The position numbers were made by a program, and so were the translations under genes. From Durusdinium trenchii (taxonomy: Eukaryota > Sar > Dinophyceae > Suessiales > Symbiodiniaceae): a stretch of 64,000 bases of DNA. This document shows positions 34,400-46,132 of this stretch, piece by piece. Within the stretch, counting starts at the first letter, position 1. The number at the start of each line of letters is the position of its first letter. The notes below the pieces were generated by a model. The model was not told the origin of the DNA. It made no database searches and was given only the letters and a program-made list of their open reading frames with translations. The stretch covers positions 1 to 64,000 of the forward strand of contig CAXAMN010003570.1 of NCBI GenBank assembly GCA_963970005.1, in the 5' to 3' direction.

Positions 34400-37300
34400 G
34401 ACTATTCAGAATTTGATCAAATCTATTTCATCGGCTTGAGTGTCTATTGGAAAACCAAATAGCTACTAGCCATGCACTTGTTACTAGTCGAGGAGTACAA
34501 GCCACAAAATAACCAACAAATATATCCTATGCAAATGTGGAAGTTACAAATGGATGCGTGTACAAGTGGTGGGCCTTCAGATAGCACATGCACTGCTACG
34601 CACATGTAGAATTAGACACGCAGAAGTATTAATTAGGTTTTGAGAAAGCAAATCTTTTCAACAAAGGAACCCTTCACAGTGATCCCGGGAAAACCATGCC
34701 TGATTATGAACCACAGCGAGGTGTTCGGAAGAGCATTTCTCACCTTTTGTTTCCAAGTGAGCCCAGCCCATGCAAGCCATTCCTGTCTACAACTTCTAGA
34801 GCAGCAACAAATGGTGGTTGGTTCCAAACAGAAACTCTGGCCGACGAAAACAAACAACAACCACCTTGCACGCCGCGGCACGCATCAGCAGAATCTCTCG
34901 TTGGTGCTGTGGAAGTTTATCTTTGGACCTCCAATCCACCCACACAGCGATGGACATCGCAGTGAGGCCTCGATCGTCTCACGAGCGAAAGCTCATTGCA
35001 CGTGGCCTGAAAAAAGAACAGCGCACCTTCACACTTTGCACCTAGGTTCAGCCACGATGCTGAGGATCAGGAAAATAATGCTCAGAATTGCAGATGAATG
35101 CTGAAGCCATTTGGGTTCTGAAAGCTTTGAAAAGGCCGACTCGTCCATGAGCGAGGCAAAGGTGCTGCACTGGAAGGACAACTCAATGTTTCGCCTCAAG
35201 CCAACTTGTCTCAGAAGCAACAAAGAAGCCTTTGGAAGGTAAACTCCAAACCTGGTGGTATGGAAAAAAGGACATATTAAAAGCAACAAACCAACGTTAT
35301 ACTTACTAGTTGTCCGACATCATGTGTTCACAGCCGCTTTTTGTATGACTCGTTAGCCGAGCTTGAAGAAGAAAGACCAAATACCCAAATACTCCCTTGA
35401 AAGGAAAATGGTGGAGTGTTTGGTAACATACTACTGTGCCAAGACGCGCTATGCGGTTGGTAACGGCTCCGAAGGTCGTTAAATGAAAGACATTGCATCG
35501 AAGTGTGGTTGGGTCTGATGGCAAAGTCTCCATTCCTTCCTTTGACCACCTGGCAGGGTAGGCCAGCCAAATCTTTTCGCACAAGACCACTTTCCCCATG
35601 TCAGGAACACTCACGCATTGCCAAAACTGTGCCTGGAAGCTCTTGCATCCCAAAACGCACAGGTTGCATTTTCATCTTCAACGTCCACAAGCCTTCAGAA
35701 CATGGCATCTAGATGGCATCGATTTGACAAAAAACTGCCGGGGCACCTCCATTGCATAAACCTTTTCTGGCGCCGGTCCCCAATACATTTTGCAAGGTTG
35801 CTGCGGCAACTTTTCATGTTTTTCTTTCAGGGGCACAGCAATTTGCAAAACGAAACGCACGACAAAGTCAGAGGCAAAGGCCTTGGGCTCAAACGCCTTA
35901 CCCAAAGAGTGACAGGTTTTTGCTGTAAATTTGCATTCACAAACCTCCTGTCAGTTTGAGAAGCGCCACTCAACAAAATTTTGAGTGGAACTTGATCTTG
36001 GCGCAAAATGCAATCAAAAATACAGCGTCAAAAGGAGCAACTGCAAAATTTGCAACTAAAGTGTGACTTGACACGTGACCTGTGGCAGCTTTTTGAACTT
36101 GACCAACGTGCGCGTAACAGTGACCAACCCGAATCAAAATGCTGCAATCTCTCACAGGTTGACATGCAATGTCCACAAGAAGTTTTGCCCAAAATACCAG
36201 CTTCACCAGATATTGGAAGTTGGTCATGAATTTCTGCCACAATCGCCACGGCACTGTAACGTGATAGGCGTCATCAGGGTGACTTTTAGGCGTCTGCCCT
36301 CTTCATTCCAAAAGTTCACCTCGATGCGGTCTGATGTCCACACATGTGGGTCTTTAACGTGCAATGCGAACAAAAAATACAGAATGAAAGGGCATGCGTA
36401 CATACATACATACATACATACATACGCACACACACACATATATATATATGTACCTGAGAAGGGGGGGACGAAAGCCAGCTAGGCTAGGCTGTTCCAGCGT
36501 GGGTCCCTGTCTCCGTTCGAGTGCTCAATGCCCATTGTCCAAATAGTTTCCAAAGCCCTTCGTGATGCTAATGATGCACTACTCGGCGTCCATTACATCA
36601 CTCGCATCACCAGACCCCGTTTTCATTGCTGTTCGGACCCTCGCTTTTGAGCGCTCTCCCCCACCAAGCTCTGGGTTCACCCTGCCTATCAAAAGTGACC
36701 CCTCAGCGACCACCCCGCCCACCAAAACCCCCTTAACTCACTTCGTTCGCACTAAAAGCTCAAGCCTTGCCTATCGACTGGCTTTCGTAATATATCTAAG
36801 ATAAACATATATATGTCAAGATACAAACCCATACATGTGTTGGTAGCCCGGGCTACCCACAGCACAGTCCACGCGCTCCATTTCACGCTTGGGTTTGAGT
36901 GTCCCTGCCGCACGGTCGGATAAGAACCTCCAGAGCCCCAGCAGCTCTCAGGCGCTTGGCGGCCAGGAATCAATGCCGAGCGTTTTCCATCGAAGCCAGA
37001 AGCGCGCAAGTAGCTGACTTCAGTTGAGTCCGTATACACGAGGCGTGCGTGGAGGGTACGGTAACGTTTTGGGAGTGGACCTTCAATCACCCAGGTCAAG
37101 GTCTAAGTGGCCCAACAAGCACCAACGCCTTCGTTCTGGGAGCTGAGTCATCTTCACGCTTATAGCGCCCATCGCAAAGCTGCCCACGATGCGGTGGCTC
37201 ATACGCTTCTCGGACATCGTCGGCCTCTGGGCCGATCGATGACTGCTCCGGCGGCATGCGTAGAAGCGACAGTGTTCCACTGGAGTGATTTGGCTTCATC

Positions 37301-38050
37301 ACCTCGTTCAAGGGTTGCCTCCTGCAGGAATTTCTTTGGATGCTTTCTTTTCGGCATAGAGGCCGCCGTCAGGACTTCTTGTGAGGTACCGTTCACGAAT
37401 GTGGTTGCCAGCTTGTCGCTCAGATGAGGTGAGCGCCTCCGAAACAAACTCCACATGGTTGAGGCCTCGCCAGAGTGGACACGCAGGACTCGGCGGTGTC
37501 GGACGTTTCTCCGCCGGCTCTTCGCGGCGGTCTCCCACCCAAGCGTTCGTCTCAGGCAAAATGACGGAAAGATACGGAAAGTATTACTTTGCTCAGAACT
37601 GGCAACTTAGTGGCGCGCATGTCCCCACAATCTGTGGCCTCAGAACTGGCATCTTTGTAGCGCAAACAAAAGTAACGCGGAAAATGCGTGGAGCCGTGGG
37701 CTCAGAACTGGCAAGCTTGCAGTCACGTCAGTGAGAGATGGGCCCAGAGCAGAGCTCGCTGTAAACTCTATGCCGTTGGGGAAAGAAAAAGCGCCGACGT
37801 AAACGCTGCGCGGGATGACTGATGGTGTCATGTCTGTATGCTTGCGTTCAGGGTGCGACCAAATTACGGCCGTAATGCTGCTGCGCAATGCGGATCGGGG
37901 CGGATTGGATGGAAAGCGCCTTGTCTTTGTCTCATTGGAGAACGGGAAAATCCGCCTGCGCCGAAGGTGCCGAGGCGTTGTGGAGGCTTCGCGTAAACCG
38001 CAAGAACGCTGCTAGATTAATCCGCTTAATTAGCGTGCAGCGGGGATTGA
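34400..38050. other. No recognisable gene; scattered exon-like frames
   Basis: Minus-strand frames at 35029-35289 (ending in a hydrophobic helix, SSAILSIIFLILSIV), 35306-35653, 35678-35905 and 35970-36254 look mildly protein-like and follow one another, so they may be exons of one unrecognised gene. No splice sites could be confirmed. Plus-strand 37381-37734 contains three copies of CTCAGAACTGGCA about 50-70 bp apart. Confidence 0.35.
36395..36450. repeat. Compound microsatellite (CATA)n-(CA)n-(TA)n
   Basis: About six copies of cata are followed by five of ca and five of ta. Confidence 0.9.
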
Positions 38051-38059
38051 TATGATATC

Positions 38060-38362
38060 GTGGCTTCGGACCAAACGTTCGCGATGCCGGTTGCACCGTC
38101 CAGGGGAGACTGCATTATCGACATCGCGGGCGCTGAGGCCGTGACCGCGACAGCTGCTGCGCCTAGCACGGGGCAAGCGCAGAAACGTAGACATTTCGGC
38201 CGGCGCAGAAGCTCCCCTGTGTTCAGGACTTTTCTGTCTAGCTATGTTTCTTTGGTTTTGTGCAGGATTGGAGTGCTGAGGCCGACCGCGACAGCTCCCG
38301 CACCTAGCGCAGGGCAAGCGCAGAAACGTATACATTTTGGCCGACGCAGAAGCTCCACATGA
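38060..38362 (+). CDS. 100-codon frame with an internal duplication, uncertain
   Basis: A DNA segment of about 88 bp at 38132-38219 is repeated at 38276-38360 (144-bp offset, a multiple of three). Within this frame both copies read TGQAQKRRHFGRRRSS or AGQAQKRIHFGRRRSS. The product would be small and basic with no known family. An equally open minus frame (38030-38368) contains the mirror repeats, so the coding strand is not certain. Confidence 0.3.
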   Translation: MASDQTFAMPVAPSRGDCIIDIAGAEAVTATAAAPSTGQAQKRRHFGRRRSSPVFRTFLSSYVSLVLCRIGVLRPTATAPAPSAGQAQKRIHFGRRRSST

Positions 38363-38399
38363 CGTCATTCAGTTTTGGCTGTGCGGAGCTGTTGTTGCG

Positions 38400-41100
38400 C
38401 CGAGGAGCCTTTCCGGACAAAAGTTGCACCTTTTTCAAGGCAAAGATAGAAATGTCTATAGGAAGAGAAATGCGTGGACTTCGTCGCGTGTTTCTGATTG
38501 CTTCGGCGCACACGGGAGATATATGCGGCGCGTCTGCAAGAACGAGGTTGGTGCGATGACACATGATGACACATTCCCACGCGCGCCGGCCGAACGACGG
38601 GCGCCATTTTAGTTTTCCATTTACTGCAAAGCGGTCACCGCGTCCAGATACACTTGTTGCAGTGGAATCTCCGTGCGAAAGGCGCGCTGCGCATTCTCTG
38701 GAAATCAGGTAGGGTTCAAAGTTGTTGGTCAGAATAGGTGGTGCAAAACTAGTTCCATTGGTTTTCAACTCTGCTTTTGTGCGAGCTTCTCCTGGCGCCG
38801 TACTGCGTACCAATTGTGTCCAGAGCTGGTGCCCGAAGAGCGCCCTGGCAGTAAGCAGAGTGAATCGTGCGAGTTCATGGCTGCGGCACCTGCAGAGGAT
38901 GACCTGTTGTTGAAAGGGATGCGCTTTCTCCAAGCGCATGCAACAGTTAAGCGTGCGTGAGCTCCTGTGTGTTGTCATCGATTCTCACACGAATTGTGTA
39001 CACCGGCCTGTCACAGCAGAGCGAACATCAGAGGAGTTTCGTCCTTGACACCATAGAAGACTGTCAGATTGTCAACGCTCAAATAAGCCGCCCAAAACCG
39101 CTGGGTCATCTCACGCAACGGTCGATTTGCTAGTCTTCCGACCATCTCAACGTTCAAGCATGGCAAGGCCAATCTCCGGGATGCGACGTCTTCCCCCAGA
39201 ACCATTCGTACCACTCATCCAGGCCTGAGCGCCTCTAGCACTTCGTCACGAAGATCCTCTACAAAAATGTACGCAATGTACGCTCGGTGTTTGCTCGAAT
39301 GAGGGCTGTGTGCGCTAATGACTTTTCCAATGCGAAACCTCGCCAGGCCCTGTCGTTTTTCTGTCATCGAGTGCCCAAGCAAACCGCCACAGAATGCATG
39401 TGATGAAGCTGAGCCACGCTGGCCGTGTCACAAAGAAATACCCTTCCAAGATTCAATTGTTCCCAAACGCACAGGCGTGTCAAGGACTTAGAAAGGATCT
39501 AAGTCGGAGAAGCTGGGAGACCGATTTTTCTGGTCATCGAAATTGTACATCACGTGCGCAGGTGCCCTGATCGATACAGAAAGCAATGACAATTTGCTGG
39601 AGGTCAGTGCCTGGGAACCCTCGAAACCCAAAGAGTCGGAGGAGCTCTTTTGAGAGGTAGAAGACATCCGGCCTTTCTTGAAAACTGTGCGCGCTGAATA
39701 AAGTCCTGATGTCGCAGCCGTGCTTGGTGTGGGCAGGTAGCTGGGGCACTTAGCACCGCCATCCTGTTGCACTTGGTGTAACAACAGCAAGCCGCTAGAT
39801 CCGTGAGATGTTGTTTGCTGATACTGCTGCGCTGTAGCTTAGCGAGTAGCAAGGAAGGTTGGTTATAGACCTGGTCATAGAGTTCCATCCCTGATAGTAT
39901 ACGCCTTCCAACATTTCAACGGTGTCTTGCAAGGGGATACGCCGGGACACTGCAAGAACCCTGTGTGAAAAGGCTGGTGATTAGATAGCTCCATAGCGAC
40001 AAGTCAACGCTTCTTCAAGTTGCCACTTCCCACAAGGATAATACATCTTTACTTGTGACATGCTTTTCATCTCATCTCGTCCCATTCTAATTTTCTAATC
40101 ACGCCTTTCGCTTTTCTCTCACCATCTCACACCTCTCGTCTCTTTCCTCTTTCATTGTGATGCAAGCATGCCTCGCACTATCACTCTACACCTAAGCTCT
40201 CTTGAGTTTGCGCGCTCACCGATACCAAGATAATATTGGCGCTTCATGGGCCCTACCTTAGGGGATGGCCGAGGTCCCCTCAGAAGTGATCATTTGGTTC
40301 ACACCTCTTGATTTAACGAATTCAACGCTGGACAAGCGCAATATTTTTTTACATCGTAGACTAATTGGCAATGAAGCTGGGCTGCGGCTGGGGCTGAAAA
40401 GTCAATTCAATCAGGGGCCAAGAGGACTGGTTGTACGGGTTGGCCAACCGCTCAATCACCCAAGCGTTAATTTCTTTTCGTGTCCTTTCACGTTTTTCCC
40501 TCTTTGAACAACAACGCGCGAGCTTTTCAATACATGACGCGACATCTATTTTCTTGCGGTCGCCTACCTCTTCACCTCCTTTCAATCCTTTTCTTCACCA
40601 CCCAGCTCAAAGTCAATGGGAAAAAATTCTTTCAAGTGGGCAGATATTATCCCCCTGCTGTCAGACCATGTTCTTCCTCATCTTTCAGCTTTGTTGAGGG
40701 CCCCTCCAACATCCTACGACAGCAATGTTGACAATTCGTTGACGGAAGCTAATTTGAGACTCTGTAGCCCCCCTCAACTGATTTCCACGGCTGGCACCAT
40801 GGTATTTCAAATACGGTTCCAAGAAACGTGCCAAAATAACAAGCCATGATAATCATGATTCAGATGTTATTTCTAATGTTTGAACTACAAAGTAAACCAA
40901 AACAAACCCTACCTCGCCCCGGCTTGAAGTCAACAACTTCTTGGCCTTCAAGGCTGAAGGCGCTGATGGAAAGAGGGAGGCAGGGAGTCGGAGAGGTGTT
41001 GACACAGATTCAAGCTTTCAATTCCGGCAAACATTTAAAGGAGGGCATGGGCGGAACACTCGCGAGAAAGGAAGGGTGGGTATTTCGCAGCAGCAGCAGC
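38400..41100. other. No recognisable gene
   Basis: The minus frame 38304-38978 (224 codons) is the longest open frame here, but it has no motif I know and overlaps several plus frames. The minus frame 39488-39790 (Ser-rich, GLYSARTVFKKGRMSSTSQK) may be an exon. Nothing can be assigned. Confidence 0.35.
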
Positions 41101-41122
41101 AGCGGCGCCAGCGCGCCAGTAG

Positions 41123-41428
41123 ATCAGCAAAAACGCCAGCAGAACTGCGGCAAAGCAGCAGCAGCGCCAGCAGCAGCAGCAGCAGCAGCATACAGGGGAG
41201 GATTTCGACAGAATTCATGACGCTCCAACGTATTCAGGCCATCAGGATGATGAATGCGCAGGCAATGAAGATATTCCAAACATGATCAGTGAGCATGGTT
41301 GCTCAGGTGATGAAAGTAGTGGGGGCGACAACGATGATGGAGATATGACCCCCGATGCCATTTTCTTCAAAGAAGAAGCTGGGTTCCGGTTTCGAGCATC
41401 TACTCTTGAACAGGACAAGTCACGCTGA
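41123..41428 (+). CDS. Probable exon: poly-Gln followed by an acidic region
   Basis: An uninterrupted stretch of 101 codons between stops, without an early ATG. It reads KQQQRQQQQQQQHTGEDFDR, then acidic sequence (SGHQDDECAGNEDIP, SSGGDNDDGDMTPD) and ends FKEEAGFRFRASTLEQDKSR before TGA at 41426. The CAG tract is at 41156-41191. The acidic composition without repeats downstream of the tract argues for real coding. No family is recognised. It may belong with the acidic frame at 42910-43278. Confidence 0.35.
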   Translation: MSKNASRTAAKQQQRQQQQQQQHTGEDFDRIHDAPTYSGHQDDECAGNEDIPNMISEHGCSGDESSGGDNDDGDMTPDAIFFKEEAGFRFRASTLEQDKSR

Positions 41429-42280
41429 GCAGCTTGGATCTGAGCTCAAAGTATGTCTCGCGGAGGCCCAGAGCCTCGTCACTCCTGCCAGTGTCTGAAG
41501 CATGTCTGAAGCACAACATACACCGACAGTTTTGCTTTGACTGACCACACCTTGGGTAGGAATTGGAGCAGTTCTGTGCGATCCTACATTACCATATGTT
41601 GCATTTGTTTCGTGATTCAATCGTAACATAAATAGCGCAATTGCGCAACAGTCGAGACTCTGTAATGTAGGTTTTGCGCCTGGTTCGCTGCGTATCTATC
41701 TGGAGAATAGTTTTACAAGGAGATGGTTCCGAATTGGTCTGGTCAATGAAATTCAATCTGTGCGTGATGGCATGCTGAGTACTGAATGCAATGGAACAGC
41801 GGCGTTTCCCCTTCCCAGCTCGAGGCAACCAACCAACGATCTCAAGCGTGCCACTTGATCGGCTGCCACATCAACGTCACATCGACGAGCCAACAATTTT
41901 TACTCAGGTTGCGCTGAATCAGAGCCCGCCTGAAGGCTGCGGAGAGCTCTTCATTGATGGTGGTGATGGACACGAGGACAGGTCCATCGATTTTAGCCTC
42001 TGATGTGACCTGCAAGATGTGTTTGGCAAAAGATAGAAAGCTCAATGAAGATTCAGACCAGGCTGCCCAACAACATATCCAACAAAACGCAGAGGCTGGG
42101 GAGGCCCGATGGCGCTGTGAGTAATTTATTGGTGCTGTGGGCCTGTAGGGGTGCGCGGTGCATGGTGAAACCAAACTCGCAGAGCCTTGCAGAAGAGGCC
42201 TCTCGAAGGAAGTCTCGCTAAAGGGAACCGCAGAAAGAGGTCTTGCAAAAGGCGGCTCCAGGCCCTAGACCCCCCCCTGC

Positions 42281-42490
42281 CCTGTATTTCTATTGTATTT
42301 GTTTTGCTTCTTACTTAACCCCTGTCAGGTCTCACATTCTGATGCTCAAGGAAATCAGACCGCTTGCTTCGCATGCTTTCGCGCCGTTCATATGAATTCG
42401 CATCGTCGCTTTGGGGCCTCGCTCTGAGACAGTGCTTTTTCCAACAAAACTCCACTGCTTGCACTTCCGTGTCAATTCGTGGAAGTGGGG
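42281..42490. repeat. Dispersed repeat, left copy
   Basis: A segment of about 200 bp shares a series of blocks in order with 44290-44500: ttgttttgct, cttaacc(c/g)ctgtcaggtc, ccgcttgcttc, gctttcgc, tggggcctc, aactccactgcttgc and cttccgtgtca. Upstream of this copy (42175-42260) lie variants of a GTCTCGCAGAAGG unit. Confidence 0.65.
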
Positions 42491-42909
42491 CCTGCTCGCG
42501 ATGTTGGAGGTGTAACAGCAGACAGGAAAGCTGAATGCCACACCCTAACTCAGGGTAGAGGCAAAAACCATACAGGTCTTGCAGGGTCCAAGACCAAAAG
42601 CTGCACAGGTAAACTTTGCAAACAAAGCGACGTTTACCTACACGAATCAGTTCATCTTGTGCATTACATAGTCAAAGAAAAGTGAAGGAAAAGTCCACGC
42701 CCGAAGGACAACTCTGCGCAATTGCTCCGCGTGAGCGAAGCAAAGCGAGCAAGGCAAAAGCATTGGGCAAAGACCACTGTACCCCGCATTGGCCGGCAGA
42801 CAGTGCCTGAATCATCTGTCTTTGAAGTCAATGCCTCATTCGCTGATGCTATGGCCCATGAAGAAGTGGTCTTGAAGAGCCAAATGAATATGAATTCCTA
42901 CTCCCGTGA

Positions 42910-43278
42910 CAAGGTTACACCGAAGAAGAAGAAGAAGAAGCAGAAGCAGAAGAAGAAGAAGTAGAAGAAGACGAAGAACAACAAGAAGAAGAACAAGAAG
43001 AAGAAGAAGAAGAAGAAGAAGAACAAGAAGAAGAAGAAGAAGAAGAAGCAGGAGAAGCAGGAGAAGAACCGTACGCTGGGCGAACCAACAAGACCAACTG
43101 CAATGTACCAACTGGACAACAAAGATCGAAAATTGAAAATTACTTACGTGAGGAAAACAAGGTTGCCAAGTCCACGCAAGGACCACGCAAAGAGGCTTTT
43201 GGTCTTTTTACTGATGACCACCATCTTGCTGATGGGCCGAACAACACCTATAGGATTTTTCGACTTTGCCGAATTTGC
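42910..43278 (+). CDS. Probable exon: poly-Glu tract with a globular tail
   Basis: One frame of 123 codons is open across the GAA microsatellite (42921-43070), giving a Glu run broken by A, V, D and Q. It continues into unique sequence reading TGQQRSKIENYLREENKVAK, then GPRKEAFGLFTDDHHLADGP, before a TGA at 43279. The tail looks like real protein. The opposite strand reads Leu, Phe or Ser homopolymers, which is typical of a repeat shadow. The exon may continue by splicing. Family unknown. Confidence 0.35.
42921..43070. repeat. (GAA)n microsatellite
   Basis: About 150 bp of nearly pure GAA/AGA with interspersed CAA, GCA, GTA and GGA triplets. Confidence 0.9.
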
Positions 43279-43458
43279 TGACATCAAACATCAACAAAAG
43301 GGGGTTTGGCAAGACTCCCGTCGTTTTTGCCAGCTCCATTATGCCACGAGCCCACCGACCAGGGTACTGTACCTGGTACCCTGAGTACCTAGCAGGATCT
43401 ATAGCAGGACGTTGCCGTCACCCATCATCTCAACTCCAAGCTCTGCAGGCGCAAAGGT

Positions 43459-43977
43459 ATGAACAAAATTGCAGTATACTACTCCCGTTTTCTTCGTTGC
43501 TGTATTACACTGCACGTTGATCAGCTTACAGGCGACGGCGCCCTCTCTGTCAGTTCATGTTTCGACAAGCAGACTATGGTCGGTATGAGATGTGACTGGT
43601 CGGATTTTTCAGTAATGTATGTCCGCTTGTATCTTGCAAAGACCAACTCCTGCAAACGCTCGGAACAACTCGGAACAGTATGCCGCACGTTAGGGTCAAC
43701 GCGTCTTTTTCACTGGGCTACGCCAGTGTCCACCGAATTTGAGATGAAGTGGCGTGAGTTGCAGCACGATTATAATGATTTTGAAGATGAACATTTCTAC
43801 GCAAGATCCTTTGATTCTATTGCAGCGCCCGAAATGCCACTTGAGACCGCTTCTGTCGAACGCATCAAAAACGTGCCAAAGGAAGCGCCCCTGTTAAGAT
43901 CAAATCTTTCAAACTGGCATTCAGTCCAGACTACGCACACGAATTCCAAAGCTTCATCAGCCACCGCAGAAAAGTGA
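43459..43977 (+). CDS. 172-codon frame, unrecognised
   Basis: From the first methionine it reads MNKIAVYYSRFLRCCITLHV and has an acidic part (EFEMKWRELQHDYNDFEDEH). No motif is recognised, and composition is compatible with coding. It lies on the same strand as the acidic exon-like frames at 41123 and 42910 and may be connected with them, but no splice sites were established. Confidence 0.25.
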   Translation: MNKIAVYYSRFLRCCITLHVDQLTGDGALSVSSCFDKQTMVGMRCDWSDFSVMYVRLYLAKTNSCKRSEQLGTVCRTLGSTRLFHWATPVSTEFEMKWRELQHDYNDFEDEHFYARSFDSIAAPEMPLETASVERIKNVPKEAPLLRSNLSNWHSVQTTHTNSKASSATAEK

Positions 43978-44289
43978 AAAACACAAGATTGAGAAGTGAA
44001 CGCGCAAGTTTAAGCTTGATGCTGTTAGGGCCTTCTACTACTCGCGCCTTTCATATGCCCTTCGTTCGGTTTCACGTAGCTTTGCTTGTAGTGTCTCACC
44101 TCTTTAGTGTCTCACTTTCCCACGTGTACGAAGGACTAAGACCTGTGATACAAGAGAGTAATATGCACAAGTCAAGTAAGAACAAGCACTTCTAAATACT
44201 TCCTCTTATATATATATAGTCGATCTTAGTTGTAAATGTATCGACCCAGGATGACCCAGGCATATTCATGAACAGGAACTAGGACAATC

Positions 44290-44500
44290 GCGTCTGTTTT
44301 GCTTTCTGTTGATTCCTACTTAACCGCTGTCAGGTCGCAGGCACATTCTATGTACATGACTGGCGCCTTTGGCTAAAGCTCTAGGAAACCGCCCGCTTGC
44401 TTCCCGCGCTTTCGCAGAGTCGCATCATCCCCTGGGGCCTCTCTCGGTTCTAAGGAAACTCCACTGCTTGCGGATCTTGCACTTCCGTGTCACCCCTCGG
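44290..44500. repeat. Dispersed repeat, right copy
   Basis: Partner of 42281-42490 in direct orientation, 2.0 kb away. This spacing would suit short LTRs or a duplicated non-autonomous element. The intervening sequence contains no retroelement domain that I can see. Confidence 0.65.
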
Positions 44501-44514
44501 GTGCAAGCGAGTCT

Positions 44515-44700
44515 CCCAGAGGGATGTCTCGACGCAAAAGGGGTCTCCGAGAAGGTGGTCTCGAGTCTCGCAGAAGAAAGTCTCACAGAAGGTCTCGCAG
44601 AAGGATGCTTCGCAGAAGGGTGTTTGGCAGAAGGGGGTCTCGCAAAATGTGATCAAAAGGGTCTTCTAGAAGCGCAGAAGGGGATCTCGCGAGGGAGATC
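44515..44700. repeat. GTCTCGCAGAAGG minisatellite
   Basis: Ten or so variants of a 13-20 bp unit (gtctcgcagaagg, gtctcacagaagg, cttcgcagaaggg) directly follow the repeat copy at 44290-44500. The same unit is found, more decayed, at 42175-42260. Confidence 0.65.
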
Positions 44701-45392
44701 TGCATAAGAGGTCTTGCAGCTTCTCAAAGCTCCGCCGCTCCGACGTTTTCTCGCAGCTTCGCGGCTTATCTTGGCTTCGCAGCTCCAATCGTATTTTCTT
44801 GACCTTCTTTCCCGGCGCGCAATGACAAAAAGGCAAAATGGACTTTTTCAATTCTGCCAGTAGTGGACATCGATGGAAGATTATAGGAGCTCTCGTTTCT
44901 GCGACCTCCACTCCACCTATCGACTCTATCGATATCTATCGACCTTCAACCATCATGGTTTGAAGTTTGAACCTCTCTCATCCTCTCTCAACACAGCTTG
45001 GTTACGATGCTTCTAGCGGCCGTACCTCCTGCATCACTTCCCTACTGATCTCCACGATGCCCCCAATGGCAGGAATGGTGAAAGAGTCGGGCCACGCTTC
45101 CTGGGGCAGAAAGCTGGAAACCAGTAGCTTCTGCCCGTGTTTTGAACAATCTCGTTTTCGTCAATAGTTTATAGTTTATCTCTGTACCATATACTGATGG
45201 TGTACAAATGTTTCCGGTTTGTCCCAAAGGCTGCAGATTCCAAAAATAGATTCAACTGAAAGGGCTCGCACCCCTTCACACCGACAGTATCCCTGTACTA
45301 TGACGAGCCAAGATTGACCGGGTATTGACCAGGTCGATCCTGACGCCGAAGAAGATCTATATACTGTAAAAATATCAAATCCACCGCATGCC

Positions 45393-46132
45393 TCACATGA
45401 AACCGTGCCAGGCGGCTGAGAAGGCTGCAGAGAAAGCTGCAAAGGTTGTTGGTCCCACCCGTGTTTCTTCCAGAAGAAAGGCAAGGGTGGATCCGTCATT
45501 TGAATTGGATAAGTTGGAGAGCACCTGCTGAACAACCTCAGACTCTGTTGCGTCCAGGTTTAACACGGCAAGTCGTGCTTGCTCTTGTCGTTGCTCTTCC
45601 ATTTCTCGCAATTGCAGCCGAGTATAGCTTTCTGTTCCTAAATTGACTTTGCTGCTGGCTGCTGTGGAAAGAGTAGTTGCGTTGTTAGTTGTAGTACAGG
45701 TGGTGGTAATAGTGATAGTCGTGATGGATGTAGTGCTGGTGGTGGTGCTTGTGCTAGAAGTTGTACTTGCTGATATTCTGGTGCTGGCTGTGGCTGATAC
45801 GGTGCTTGTGCCGGTTGTCATTGTGGCTGATATGGTACTGCTCATGCTAGTAATCACTGTGGCACTGCTTGTGCTGGTAGTCAGGCTAGATGACGTGAAA
45901 GTGCTTCTGCTTGACGTGGTAGTTGAGCTAAATGAGACGCTGGTACTGCTGCTGCTACTGCTTACGGTGGTGGTCGTGCTTGCTGTTTTGCTGGTTGTCT
46001 CGCTGGTTGTGGTGGTGACTGTCTTGGTGACGCTTGTTAAAGTGCTGGTGCTGGCGCTGCTGCTTGTGCTGCTTGTGCTAGTGCTGGATGAAGTGCTGCT
46101 GGAGCTTGTGGCCGTCGTGCTGGTGCTCGTAC
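45393..46132 (-). CDS. Kelch gene: terminal exon, Ser/Thr-rich stalk and helical tail
   Basis: 740 nt from a GACAG|GT acceptor to a TGA/TAG-type stop at 45393. The first 165 or so residues are almost only Ser and Thr with some Ala and Val (for example TSSSASTSTLTSVTKTVTTT), a mucin-like composition suited to heavy O-glycosylation. The tail is different: SYTRLQLREMEEQRQEQARL and LDATESEVVQQVLSNLSNSN, probably helical, ending FSAAFSAAWHGFM. The opposite strand shows a Val/Leu-rich frame of equal length, which is a shadow of this exon. No membrane anchor is seen. Confidence 0.65.

Larger units (their letters stand above)
27220..34400 (-). pseudogene. Decayed transposase-like gene, whole extent
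   Basis: A run of minus-strand coding fragments, many joined by single-base frameshifts, stretches from about 34380 (KKAPVPEEKVRGKN) to about 27400, where a helical segment (VKAHEDGLLGDFNNQVARQQ) ends. Once the 2,076-bp element at 28470-30545 is set aside, the remaining length is compatible with one large protein of over 1,000 residues, possibly with introns. One example lesion is an extra G in the run near 27625, which separates MPIFG from DSERVSSFLAGTS. The best conserved part is described separately. It could also be two adjacent genes of one mobile element. Confidence 0.5.

Noticed and set aside
42836..43186. Minus-strand frames of nearly pure Leu, Phe or Ser
   Set aside because: Shadow of the GAA microsatellite.
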